From: a virus
IMG/VR virus record: IMGVR_UViG_3300022752_000190
Span: 1-36,994 of that record
Reading direction: 5' to 3' (one strand)
Length of the DNA: 36,994 nucleotides
Position 1 is the first letter of the stretch. The number at the start of each line of letters is the position of its first letter. A program made the position numbers and the translations under genes. The notes under the pieces were generated by a model. It saw only the letters and a list, made by a program, of their open reading frames with translations, did not search any database and was not told where the DNA came from. Shown one piece after another: positions 1 through 9,697 of this stretch.

Positions 1-28
1 CTGCTTTAAGTCCTACGGGATCGCTCAT
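1..28 (-). CDS. Start of a gene cut by the left window edge (unknown product)
   Basis: Only the first nine codons (MSDPVGLKA) are in the window; the gene continues past position 1. The ATG at 28-26 is preceded by a strong Shine-Dalgarno AAGGAG six bases upstream, which overlaps the stop region of the giant polyvalent gene. It is therefore the next gene of the same late operon. Function cannot be inferred from nine residues. The spacing shows that the structural operon continues leftwards. Confidence 0.7.
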
Positions 29-38
29 GATTCACTCC

Positions 39-3000
39 TTAGATTTGGCTTGCTAATTCTACAAAACCTTTGTTTTGCTTGGTAGTTTCCACTCCCCCAA
101 TTACACCACGTTCTCGCTTCATTGCGGCCATTGGTGCTTTAAAAAGGTCGGACATTGGTTGTCTTTTGTATCCATTTGACACACGGGAATCTTCCAATCG
201 CTGGAATTCTTCACGGGCTTCGGCCATACCTTTGGCGTCATTTTCCCTGTACGCTTTGACATACGCACCTTTAATATCTGTTGACTTCTGTGCATAAAAC
301 TTGTCGTACTCAGCTTTTACATTCTGGGTAAACTGACGGTTAGTCACAGTGTTTGTCGGCAAACCCACAGCTTGGAAGGCGGCATCAACCATGCCAAAGT
401 CTTCTGGCTTAAGAACGAGGTCACCATTACGCATGGTGATACCCTCAGAACTAAAACGAGCTGCCTTCATTACGTTGGCAAATCCGTTGGGCAGGGCCAT
501 CTCTAGGCCCTTGTAATAGTCGCCCTTCAAAATCATCCCAAACGCATCAGCAAACTTCATCGACATACTGGCACTTGGCCCCATCGCCGCCACAATAATC
601 TTCTCTGCACCAGAACGGCTGGTCAAGTCGCCTTGCGCAAACGGCAGGATAGAAGCCACACGACCCATACCCAGCTTGTCACTGACATCCACACCCAAGG
701 AAGCAGGTACTCCCCTCAAAAGCAGGTCAGCAACAACCTTGTTGTCAATCATGCGGCGCAACTTGAACTCAAAATCATCGGGTTCATCTGGGTCTCCCAG
801 AATCTTGGACATCATCCATGCGATCTGGTTGAAGAACGGAACAGCCATCGCGCCGCCAATCACAGCCATCTGTGCAGTGATAAACCCAAGGGCTTTGCGG
901 GCTACCATCTTCTCATCAGCCGATGCACCCTTGAACGCATTGTTCATCAGACGTGCCAGCATGGACAACTGAATAATCTGGAAGCGGCGGAACTGTCCAA
1001 TTACTTTACCAAACCCGCCAGTCAATGCACGCGGAGTGTTGAAGCCATCGTATGAGCCGTGTGTATCGGACACCACTTGGGCAGCGTACTGTGTAGCAGC
1101 TTCGGTATTGTTGTTGCCATAACGAGCCAAGTATCCACGGTATGCAGCGATGGCAGCCACGGAGCGGTTAACAGCTTCGATGCGGTTGTTCACACCCTGC
1201 ATCTTGTACATCACCTTTGCAAAGATACCCTTCTCGTCAGCCGTGGCTCGTTCATCAGCATCCATACTAATGTCAATCTTACCCATACCAACCAGCTTAT
1301 TGAGCATGTCGCGCACATCAGCAGGAGCCTTGCTAAAGTCAATATGGTCGTTGATGCCTAAGCCTTTGACCAAGCTAGCGATGTCTTTGTACCCACGATT
1401 GACTTGAGATACAGCATTACTGTAACCAAGGCGACCAGCCAAATATGGCACGGATATCACCGCAGTTTGTAAAATCTGTTGCATGTAATACGCTGGGCTG
1501 AATGTCAGACTCCACAACGTGTTCATACGATTAAGTGCAATTACCAGCGTACTGGGAGTTTTGTACTCCATGCTATTGGCTTGGCGTTTCATCAACTCGT
1601 TGTAGATGGGCATGGCCTCACGGCGCTGATTCTTAGCCTCATTACGCATACGTTCCATCGAGTCAGTGATGGCGTCATTGTGCTCCAACGTAGACAAGAA
1701 GTGAGCATCGGCACGGCCACTGGTGGCCAAGTTACGCATCATGTTGTCATCGGCACCGGCCACGTTTTTACGCTGTATCTCAGACTTACGTGCGCTGGCT
1801 TCAGCCACGGTCATCAAGTACAAATCCCCAACCATCTTATTCATGGAATGGAAGTTTGCAGAAGATATGTCGCCATCACTGACTTGACGTTGCAGCAGGT
1901 TGCGCAAGCGACTAACAGCCAAATGGATATCACCGCCGCCTGTGTAGGACTCTTCGGCTTCTTTCACACCAGCATCTTCTGGCATGATGTCGTAGTTACC
2001 TGTGGCGTGCAGCCGGTCAGCAATGGTGTCGGCTTCTGATTGGGTCTCAGCAAACTGCACTACGTAGTGGTCAGCGTTGGAGATATTTTCTTGCAGCCAG
2101 TCTTTGGCTTGTTGCATATCCCAGTCACCCAGCTTGGCACGTTCTTCGTAGTGCTTGAACTCAGCAGACTTGGCAACCACCACATAGTCACCGTAGCGAC
2201 CAAGGTAGGCATAAGGCGATGACACGTCGATACCACGGATTTTGGCTTCACGGGCAAGCAGCAGTTTCTTTTCTTTGGCCAGCTCTTGCAGCTGTTCTGT
2301 GTCGCCCATAACGGCTTTTTCACGGTCAGCAAACTCGCGGTCGATGGCGGCTTCCACTGCTTTCTTCTTGAGCATCAGGGCTTCGTAGCCGTGTTCAAAC
2401 ACATCCTTAATTACTTTCTGGGCAGCAGAACCTTCGCCAAAAGCGTCAAACCGTTCTTTCATCTCTGGGTCAACAGTAAACAGCTCAGTTCCCACACGGT
2501 GTTCGCCGGGGTAGTAGCCCCACAAGCCACTGACTGTAGAGTCCTTGATGAACTTGTTGACTGAGTTGGCTCCAGTGCCTTTATATTCACCAGACAGCTT
2601 GTCAAAGTCGGACAGAATTTTATTGATACGCTGTTCAAACTGGATGCGTGTAGCTTGCCGTGCGTACTGTGCATTCAGATAGTCATTGGCAGACTTCATG
2701 TACTTGGACGCCAGCTTGACCACGTCTTCTGTAATAGCAGACGCATACACAGTGTTCTTGGCTTGGTGCAACAGGTCGGTCACCAGACTGCGCGTAGTGG
2801 TGCGTATAAACGAAGGCAGGCGATTTATCGTCTGGTCAACAGTAGCGGCAGGGTTGATACCAAACTTAACCTGTTCTTTGTCCGCGCCAATGTTGGTAGC
2901 CGCACGGAATATGTTTGCATCGTTGAAGACAACAAGGTTTCGAGTGATGTCTTTGTTATCAACAACTTTATCGCGGCTACGAGCATCCAAGAACTTGATG

Positions 3001-6000
3001 CCTTTGATGCCCAAACTATCCAACAACATGCTGGATGCCTTGTTAGCCTTCATGCGGTCTGACCCGGGGACATCATGGAATATCTTGGCATCTGCTTCAT
3101 GCGCTTTATTCAAGATTGTTTTATAAAGGTCAGCGCCGGTCAGTTCTTCCCAGTCAGCATTGAGCTTACCCAAGTAGCCTTCCAGCAAACCTTCAGCCTC
3201 AAGACTATCCTTAATTTTGGCCAAGGCATCTTGGACTTCCTGCGGCATAGCACTGATCTTCTCATCCCAGTTCAGTGTTTCGTTATCTTCCATGTTGACG
3301 TCAACACGCATCAGGGAGCCTACGGGATTGTTTGATGTCCTATTAACATAGTCCGACATCTGAGCAATTTGCTGGTCGGAAAAAAGCGGAGAACCGTCTT
3401 TTTTGAAAATTTGATCAGCGGCTTTATAAGACAAAGCCCCCGGAGTTTTATTCCCAGTAACTTCGATAGTGGGAATATACAAATTACCGGAACGCATACG
3501 CAAACGATGCAGCATAGTCAAACCAAGTTTGATCGGTGTTCCGCCATCGCTAAAATATTGTTGTTGCTGTTGAAAGTTGTTCAATCCGCCATAAGAATAA
3601 GCAAGCTCGTTAAGCCCGGCTTTTGTTTTACGCTTTATGTCAGCTGTCCTATAACCTTCGGCAATACCGTAACGCTGAGCAAAGTATGAACCCCAGCCGT
3701 ATGCTTGAGCGCCTTCACCAGTACCCATGTACTGGTGGTTAAATTTACGGAACTCAGCAGCCGTGCCGTGCCATGTGCCAGCAATTTCCAAACGAGCAGC
3801 GCCGTAGGCCATATTGACCACATCTTGTGCGGTCAAAGATTCTGGTTTGAAGCCAAGTTTACGGACGGCATTTTTAAAGCCAGCCCACAATGTGCGGAAC
3901 CAACTACCAAATGAGCCTGTCAATTTTGCGGCAGCAGTTGGGTCAACACCTGACAGAATGGCTTCTTCAACAAAGTACGCAATCAACTCAGACATCACGT
4001 CTTCATCTGCTACCTTGGCGTTACCTACACGATCAATGGCTTTACGTGCCAGTACAGATTCTTTGGAGTTATTGTTGAGATCAGCCCAAGTTCCGATCTG
4101 GCTAGCCAAAGCAATAATATCTTTTTCTGCAAGCATCCGGTCAAGACCAAGGTGGCTACCCACTTCGTGCATAAACTTGGCACGACCCTGACCTTCTTGG
4201 ATACGGCTTGCAATCAAAATAACTTTGCCGTTACGTTCCCAACCAAAGGCTTTATCATTTGACCAACCAATAGCTTGGTCGCGCAAGTCTTCAAGTTCAG
4301 CCACATTGTCAACGATAAGTACGTTCCGGCCAAGAGCATCAACCCGCATGAACGCTTTGAGTTCAGCAATCAAGGACTTGGCAGTGTATGGTTTTGCAGG
4401 TGCTGTACCTTTACCGAACTTGGGTTGTTCTACTTCTTGCGGAGCCGTGACAATTTGGTTGACAACAGCTGCAAGGTTGGCTTTACCACGGTTTGCCAAG
4501 TCATCAAAACGTATTCTTTGATCTTTGTTGAGATCGCTGTAAGCTGGGAGCTCAGGTGCAAGAGTGCGTAGTTCATTCCATTGTTCCTCTGGGGTTTTTA
4601 CTTCTTCGACTTTGGTTTCTGTTTTGGCTTGCTCAACTTTTCCGGCAGGCTTTTTGGGTTTGGTGTTTCCTTTGCCCACCGTTTTGCCACCTCCGGCTGG
4701 TTGGCGAACATCTCCCTCATCTGCGCTTTCGACTTGAACGGCATTTGTTTTCTCCAGTTTGGCTGATGCTACGGATAAAGTTTTTGTGAGTCCGTTTTGG
4801 AACTTTACAGTAACAGTAGTTTCTGCGCCGTCACCAGCAAAGCTTTCAACGACACCAGTTCCTAGTTTGGGGTTGGCTACTGTATCTCCAACATTTAAAC
4901 CTTTGCGGTCGGCTTTACGTTTTGTACGAGCTTCAGCAACCAGCTTGTCTCGCTTTGTTTGTTCGGCGACATCAACTTCTGGTTCTGCCTCTGTCTCTGT
5001 CTCTGCCGTTGTGGTTTCACCTGTTAAATCAGCTTCTTCATCTTCTGCATAGGCAACAGTTTTTTCACCCTTGCCTGCTCTTTCTTTTTGTAGCTCAGCG
5101 TACTTAGCCCAAGCTTTAGCTAAATCTGCCGCAGCTTTTGTATCAGTGGGGTCTGCGTTTACTTTGGCTTGCAGTTTGTCAATTCGGTTTAGGATGACTC
5201 TACCTTCAGAGTCAACAGCCCCTTGGCTTCCGCCTGCATTTGCAACAGTTCCCATAGTGCGGTCTTCACCGCCTTCACCGCGCTGCATTTCTTCAGCCAG
5301 CAGTTTGCTACGGTCACCTTCTTGTTCACCAGCCTCAAGTTCTTCAGCCAGCGTTTGGGATTTATTGGCCTCGTACTCAGAACGAGTGGCATACAAGCCA
5401 GCTAACTCACCTTCACCAATGCCATCAGGAAATTCCACAGAACGGAAGTTAGCGGCTTCGGCTACTATCTTCACGGCAATGTCTGGGTCAACCACAACGT
5501 ATTGCCCAATCTCTCTGTCCATCTTGACGCCCATGCGCTCAATTTGTTTTTGAACAGCAGCTTCTGACATGCCTACCAAATCAGCAATGTCTTTTTCCTT
5601 GAACTGTTCCAACAAAGACAACCGCAAAATCTCTGCACGTGTTTCAGCATTAGCCCCTTTAGTAGTAGCCAATACTTTGTTAAACAACTCCAGAATGATG
5701 TTTATGCGGCGTTCGCTTGAGATGTGGGCGAGGTCGGAGGCGTAGTAGCCAATGGTTGGGCTGTATTTTCTTGGGCCGTTTTGAACAGTTTGCTCACCCA
5801 CAGCGCCTGTGGCGGTTTGTTGAGGTTGATTGGGTGTTTGCCCTTCACCCACCCCACGTGTGGTTTGTTCATTTACTTGCCCTTGCGCTGGCTGACCACC
5901 AGAAACGTTGGGGGTGACACTGGTGCCATTCCGTATTCCTTCTCCTGATGGCTGTCCAGTTTGCTGGCCAGTCTGTCCTTGAGGCTGACTTCCTGTGAGG

Positions 6001-7916
6001 AGGGATTGAACTCCGCTGGGTTGTACATTCCCAGTGTTTGCCCCATTGCTTTCTCCTGCTCCGCTTTGGATTGGTACTGTTCCCACCCCGGTAGTTGTTT
6101 GCTGTTGCAGTCCATTTTTAGCTCCTTTGGTTTGTTGTGACGCAATATAACCGTCCGTGTCTCTGCCTGTCAGAGCTTCATGGATAGCGTTGATTTGTTC
6201 AAGTTGATTTCCTTTGGCTGTAACTGAAAGTGTATTCAGATTACTTGCAGCCATCTCCACAGAATCTACATGCCCGATCTGGAATTTGTCTGTTACCTTT
6301 GCCAAGGCTTGTAGGGCTTTATCAGCGGATGCAACTGGGTTATTGCCGTTGTACGTAAAGCTTACCAAAGGACTTGGCTTTTCTGTAGTGCCTAACACAG
6401 CATTTGCTTGAGATATGGCATTTGCAATTGCATGAGCTTGAGGTGGCAACGCTGCTACTTTAGCAGCCAGTGCTGTACCAAATGTATTGACTTGCGGGCC
6501 AAGAATAGTCTGGCCAAAAATCTGTAATGACCCTTGACCTTCTGGGTTGTAAACAGCTCCAATTTTGGAGAAAGCATCTTCACGTGCAGCTTGTTCTTTT
6601 TGAGCTTGATTTACTTGTTGCTGTTGTTGATTTGCTGCGGCATTTGCTTGAGCAATGTCCGTAGTTCCGCCTGTTACAGCTGGAGCCGCAGGCGTGATAG
6701 GTGCTGTTGTTTCTGGTGCAAGCTGTTGGTTATATAACGAAGAACGACCCGCAAGTGGATCAGTTCTACCAGCAGTGCCGCCCATTTGTTCGGCAAGACG
6801 GTTTACAGGGATTGCAGTGGGCGTTGTACCAGTAGTAGTCTGTTGAAAAGTTTGTTGAATATCGTTGGTTGTCTGCTGACCAGTTTGAGTATTTGTGTCA
6901 GTATTTGCGTTGGGGATAAAACTTTCGCTGCGTCTCCAGCCGCCCAAACCACCGCCCATAAGTCCGCCAAGGGTAGCGCCGCCAATAAAGGATTCTTTGA
7001 ATCGCTCGTTGGATTTTTCGTTGAAGAACTGTTCTGTGGGGTCAACGGCCATGCGGCCAGCTTGGTTTATAAACTCTTGACCTGTCTCAGAAGCACCTTC
7101 TTTAAGAGCTGCAGTTGTACCAGTAGCCGCAGTTCGGGCCAAACCGCCTTTAAGCCCTGAGACATTGTCCAGTAAGTTGAGTGGGTTCTTAAATAACTGT
7201 GCTCGTCCTACAGCACTTTCAACACCAATTACGTTTAACGCTGCGTATGGCACGCCAAGGGCAAATGCAGAAGCTGCATCAGTTTTACCGCCAGTTTGTT
7301 CCCGTTGATTGGACAATACATCGCCAACAGCGGAAGGATAAGACGCAGCCGCAACACCAACGTCGGAACCAATGTTCAATGCACGTTTTGCACGTGCAGC
7401 AGCAGCTACGTCACCAGAAGCCTCGGCAGCAGCCAAAGCAGCGCGAGTACCGCCCATAGCCAAACGACCACCAATACCACCAACCAAAGCTTCGCCAAGA
7501 TATGGGGCAGACTGAATTGCTAAACCAGTAGCGTAATTTACTCCGCTTGAAAAATCGTTTACGTCTTTGTACGACTCAACGGCCCCCATGTCTTTAGCAC
7601 GGGTAGAAGCTACGTTGGCTTGGAATTCATTAGCACGGCGTTTTTCAGCCAAGTAATCTCTGACGCCACTAAAACCTACTGCACCAGCTAGTTCTTCGCC
7701 TACCCCTTGTAGGTTACCAACGTAGTTACTGATTGCTGCTGTAGCCCGCTTTGATTCACGGCCACCGGAACCGGCGTCATACCCAAGGGTACGAGCAACT
7801 TCTACCGGATTCATTTTTACTGAATCCGCGTATGACTGAATCAAATCTTCATCAGAAACACTATCCCAGTCTTTTCCGACAGCACTACGAAGATCAGAAA
7901 TTGAACGGATTGGCAT
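39..7916 (-). CDS. Giant polyvalent internal-virion/ejection protein with metallopeptidase-like and ADP-ribosyltransferase-like domains
   Basis: At 2,625 residues this is the largest gene in the window. An alanine/glycine-rich N-terminal part (about 1-330) leads into a Gln/Thr-rich low-complexity linker (about 340-700). A helix-turn-helix-like stretch follows near 760-800 (KDIADLVGMSEAAVQ), then a small beta-barrel-like module near 1003-1058 (NVGDTVANPKLGTGVV). A metallopeptidase-like segment has HEVGSH at 1250-1255 and a downstream SELIAYFVEE. A segment at about 1383-1665 (HGT at 1383, GTGEGAQAYGWG from 1398, NLVVFND near 1659) matches my memory of ADP-ribosyltransferase domains of phage polyvalent proteins. 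The C-terminal part (about 2110-2600) resembles the LPD38 region and has a hydrophobic stretch near 2340-2365. Polyvalent proteins are thought to be injected with the DNA and act on host targets. AAGG lies just before the ATG, and the gap to the upstream gene is 3 bp. Family assignments are from recall; enzymatic activity is inferred. Confidence 0.85.
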   Translation of the reverse strand: MPIRSISDLRSAVGKDWDSVSDEDLIQSYADSVKMNPVEVARTLGYDAGSGGRESKRATAAISNYVGNLQGVGEELAGAVGFSGVRDYLAEKRRANEFQANVASTRAKDMGAVESYKDVNDFSSGVNYATGLAIQSAPYLGEALVGGIGGRLAMGGTRAALAAAEASGDVAAAARAKRALNIGSDVGVAAASYPSAVGDVLSNQREQTGGKTDAASAFALGVPYAALNVIGVESAVGRAQLFKNPLNLLDNVSGLKGGLARTAATGTTAALKEGASETGQEFINQAGRMAVDPTEQFFNEKSNERFKESFIGGATLGGLMGGGLGGWRRSESFIPNANTDTNTQTGQQTTNDIQQTFQQTTTGTTPTAIPVNRLAEQMGGTAGRTDPLAGRSSLYNQQLAPETTAPITPAAPAVTGGTTDIAQANAAANQQQQQVNQAQKEQAAREDAFSKIGAVYNPEGQGSLQIFGQTILGPQVNTFGTALAAKVAALPPQAHAIANAISQANAVLGTTEKPSPLVSFTYNGNNPVASADKALQALAKVTDKFQIGHVDSVEMAASNLNTLSVTAKGNQLEQINAIHEALTGRDTDGYIASQQTKGAKNGLQQQTTTGVGTVPIQSGAGESNGANTGNVQPSGVQSLLTGSQPQGQTGQQTGQPSGEGIRNGTSVTPNVSGGQPAQGQVNEQTTRGVGEGQTPNQPQQTATGAVGEQTVQNGPRKYSPTIGYYASDLAHISSERRINIILELFNKVLATTKGANAETRAEILRLSLLEQFKEKDIADLVGMSEAAVQKQIERMGVKMDREIGQYVVVDPDIAVKIVAEAANFRSVEFPDGIGEGELAGLYATRSEYEANKSQTLAEELEAGEQEGDRSKLLAEEMQRGEGGEDRTMGTVANAGGSQGAVDSEGRVILNRIDKLQAKVNADPTDTKAAADLAKAWAKYAELQKERAGKGEKTVAYAEDEEADLTGETTTAETETEAEPEVDVAEQTKRDKLVAEARTKRKADRKGLNVGDTVANPKLGTGVVESFAGDGAETTVTVKFQNGLTKTLSVASAKLEKTNAVQVESADEGDVRQPAGGGKTVGKGNTKPKKPAGKVEQAKTETKVEEVKTPEEQWNELRTLAPELPAYSDLNKDQRIRFDDLANRGKANLAAVVNQIVTAPQEVEQPKFGKGTAPAKPYTAKSLIAELKAFMRVDALGRNVLIVDNVAELEDLRDQAIGWSNDKAFGWERNGKVILIASRIQEGQGRAKFMHEVGSHLGLDRMLAEKDIIALASQIGTWADLNNNSKESVLARKAIDRVGNAKVADEDVMSELIAYFVEEAILSGVDPTAAAKLTGSFGSWFRTLWAGFKNAVRKLGFKPESLTAQDVVNMAYGAARLEIAGTWHGTAAEFRKFNHQYMGTGEGAQAYGWGSYFAQRYGIAEGYRTADIKRKTKAGLNELAYSYGGLNNFQQQQQYFSDGGTPIKLGLTMLHRLRMRSGNLYIPTIEVTGNKTPGALSYKAADQIFKKDGSPLFSDQQIAQMSDYVNRTSNNPVGSLMRVDVNMEDNETLNWDEKISAMPQEVQDALAKIKDSLEAEGLLEGYLGKLNADWEELTGADLYKTILNKAHEADAKIFHDVPGSDRMKANKASSMLLDSLGIKGIKFLDARSRDKVVDNKDITRNLVVFNDANIFRAATNIGADKEQVKFGINPAATVDQTINRLPSFIRTTTRSLVTDLLHQAKNTVYASAITEDVVKLASKYMKSANDYLNAQYARQATRIQFEQRINKILSDFDKLSGEYKGTGANSVNKFIKDSTVSGLWGYYPGEHRVGTELFTVDPEMKERFDAFGEGSAAQKVIKDVFEHGYEALMLKKKAVEAAIDREFADREKAVMGDTEQLQELAKEKKLLLAREAKIRGIDVSSPYAYLGRYGDYVVVAKSAEFKHYEERAKLGDWDMQQAKDWLQENISNADHYVVQFAETQSEADTIADRLHATGNYDIMPEDAGVKEAEESYTGGGDIHLAVSRLRNLLQRQVSDGDISSANFHSMNKMVGDLYLMTVAEASARKSEIQRKNVAGADDNMMRNLATSGRADAHFLSTLEHNDAITDSMERMRNEAKNQRREAMPIYNELMKRQANSMEYKTPSTLVIALNRMNTLWSLTFSPAYYMQQILQTAVISVPYLAGRLGYSNAVSQVNRGYKDIASLVKGLGINDHIDFSKAPADVRDMLNKLVGMGKIDISMDADERATADEKGIFAKVMYKMQGVNNRIEAVNRSVAAIAAYRGYLARYGNNNTEAATQYAAQVVSDTHGSYDGFNTPRALTGGFGKVIGQFRRFQIIQLSMLARLMNNAFKGASADEKMVARKALGFITAQMAVIGGAMAVPFFNQIAWMMSKILGDPDEPDDFEFKLRRMIDNKVVADLLLRGVPASLGVDVSDKLGMGRVASILPFAQGDLTSRSGAEKIIVAAMGPSASMSMKFADAFGMILKGDYYKGLEMALPNGFANVMKAARFSSEGITMRNGDLVLKPEDFGMVDAAFQAVGLPTNTVTNRQFTQNVKAEYDKFYAQKSTDIKGAYVKAYRENDAKGMAEAREEFQRLEDSRVSNGYKRQPMSDLFKAPMAAMKRERGVIGGVETTKQNKGFVELASQI

Positions 7917-7919
7917 TTT

Positions 7920-9683
7920 TTACCTTACTTGTGGGATAGCAGCAGCTTCGTTCTTCATTGCGTTTTCGTACGCTTGTTGTGCTTCAGCCCTAGAGCCAAA
8001 GGTGATGTTGTTTAAATAAGCCAATGGGTTAGGTATCTCTCTGTAATATGGCACAGAAGGGTCTCTTATTGTTTCCGGCAAAGCTGAAGTATATGTCTTA
8101 CCGCCATTAGTAGACCTAAGCGGAATAGCTGTCTGCTTGGCAGCTTCAGGCTTGGCTGGATTTGCTGCAGGAGCATTTGGAACTTCTCCCGGTTTTTTCA
8201 TTTCTCCAACAACAGGCATTGGTAATGCACCAGAGCCGGTACCTTTTTGATAGAAATCTTCAGCGGCTTGGCGTTGCTGAGACAAAGGTAATTCCCTTAC
8301 ACGAAGTTCTTTTCCGGTATTTTTGTCTTTGATACCACTTGGTGCGTCGCCATTTTTTTCAACAAAATCCAATACGTCTTTATTAGTGATTGGTTCTTTA
8401 GCCGCTTTTTCACCAGTAATTTTCTTAAAGAACTCAACGTCTTGAATTTGTTTTCCATCAGGTCGTGCAGCAGAACCATCATTCTTGTTATAACTGATGG
8501 GTGCGCCATCTTTGTCTGTACCAATTACAGCCCAATTACCAGTTTTTTCACCAGCAGCTTTTGCAAGAGCATTTCTATAATTAGCATCAGCGTTGTAGTT
8601 TTTGATTTTGGCATCCATCTCAGCCAGTTTCTTAGGATTATTTTTAACCTCAAGATTAAATTTCTCCCACTCAAGGCCAAGCTTACCTGCGTCCATACCA
8701 AGCCTACTGGCTTCAATATCAACTTTTCTACCTTCAAAACCAAGTTTTGTGTTTTCGCGGGTTTCAGCGAGAGATTTTTCAAAATTGCCGGGTAGTGATG
8801 ACCATTTTTGGAAAGCCATAAATTTAATAGCTTCTCCCACGTTTTTGTCGTCGACAGGATAAGCTGATTTAACTTCGCCTGTTTTATCGTTTGTAATAGT
8901 GAACACGGAAGAACCGTCTTCGTTTTTTATAACCTTGGCAGTGAAACCATCTTTATGGTCTGGGCCTGTGTTGTATTCTTTAGCCAATACATCAGCGGTA
9001 GCCTGCGGGCCTTTTGTAAGCAACATCTCTTGAGAATTACCAAGCCAATCATAAAACTTGTCTTCTTTATCAGCGCGTTTTTCACCACGCTCAAGTTGTT
9101 TTGTTTGTAAAGACTGTGAGTACAGCTGGTTTGCTTTCTCCATAGCAGCAGTATTACCTGATGCACCAGCCATTTGTCTATAGCGAACAAGAGCTTCTCT
9201 TTCGCCCAAGGGTTGGGCAGCGTAAGTCTGACCGTCTTCGCCTTTACGTACAGTAGTCGTACCCAACTGAGCAGCTTTTAACTCAGGGATTGCCGCAGCA
9301 GCTTGGCCACCGGGGGTATTTGCAGAACCGTATCCTTGTAATACTGCGGCTTGTTGTTGTGGAGTAAGGTTACCAAACGCACTTTGAAACGCTTGGCGGT
9401 ATTCTGGTGTAGTCTCAGTTTCACCAGCGCGTTGGCCGATAGGCAAAGCCCCAGTAATATCTTGCGTGGATACACCACCTGTATCTGGTGTGTAGGCATT
9501 TTTTAAAAGTTCGCGGGCTTCACGTTCTTGTTGGTAACGTTCTTCTTCCCGCGCAGCTTGTGCTTTCTGGATGTCCAGAGCTTGCTGGCGCATCTCACGA
9601 TCTTTTTCTCTTTCCTCAAGTTCTTTTGAACTGAGATACCCTTTGGCGGCTCCGCTTGCAAATGCACCTAGATTAAATGCCAT
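7920..9683 (-). CDS. Probable internal virion protein (587 aa, coiled coil)
   Basis: The protein starts with a short hydrophobic Gly/Ala patch (residues 3-16). A highly charged coiled coil of Glu/Arg/Gln repeats covers about residues 20-65, and a long soluble alpha-helical body with many Lys, Glu and Asn follows. I recognise no catalytic motif. It lies between the Ala-rich 314-residue protein and the giant polyvalent protein. In podoviruses this block, after the tail nozzle gene, normally encodes the proteins ejected with the DNA. AAGGG lies eight bases before the ATG, and the stop is three bases from the next start, which indicates co-translation. A role as core or ejection protein is inferred from position and composition, not from a recognised family. 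Confidence 0.75.
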   Translation of the reverse strand: MAFNLGAFASGAAKGYLSSKELEEREKDREMRQQALDIQKAQAAREEERYQQEREARELLKNAYTPDTGGVSTQDITGALPIGQRAGETETTPEYRQAFQSAFGNLTPQQQAAVLQGYGSANTPGGQAAAAIPELKAAQLGTTTVRKGEDGQTYAAQPLGEREALVRYRQMAGASGNTAAMEKANQLYSQSLQTKQLERGEKRADKEDKFYDWLGNSQEMLLTKGPQATADVLAKEYNTGPDHKDGFTAKVIKNEDGSSVFTITNDKTGEVKSAYPVDDKNVGEAIKFMAFQKWSSLPGNFEKSLAETRENTKLGFEGRKVDIEASRLGMDAGKLGLEWEKFNLEVKNNPKKLAEMDAKIKNYNADANYRNALAKAAGEKTGNWAVIGTDKDGAPISYNKNDGSAARPDGKQIQDVEFFKKITGEKAAKEPITNKDVLDFVEKNGDAPSGIKDKNTGKELRVRELPLSQQRQAAEDFYQKGTGSGALPMPVVGEMKKPGEVPNAPAANPAKPEAAKQTAIPLRSTNGGKTYTSALPETIRDPSVPYYREIPNPLAYLNNITFGSRAEAQQAYENAMKNEAAAIPQVR

Positions 9684-9697
9684 GATCTAAACCCTTT

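Noticed and set aside
5071-5553. A 160-codon plus-strand frame inside the polyvalent gene
   Set aside because: It is antisense to the linker and HTH-like part; Ser/Ala-rich low-complexity product without a start signal.
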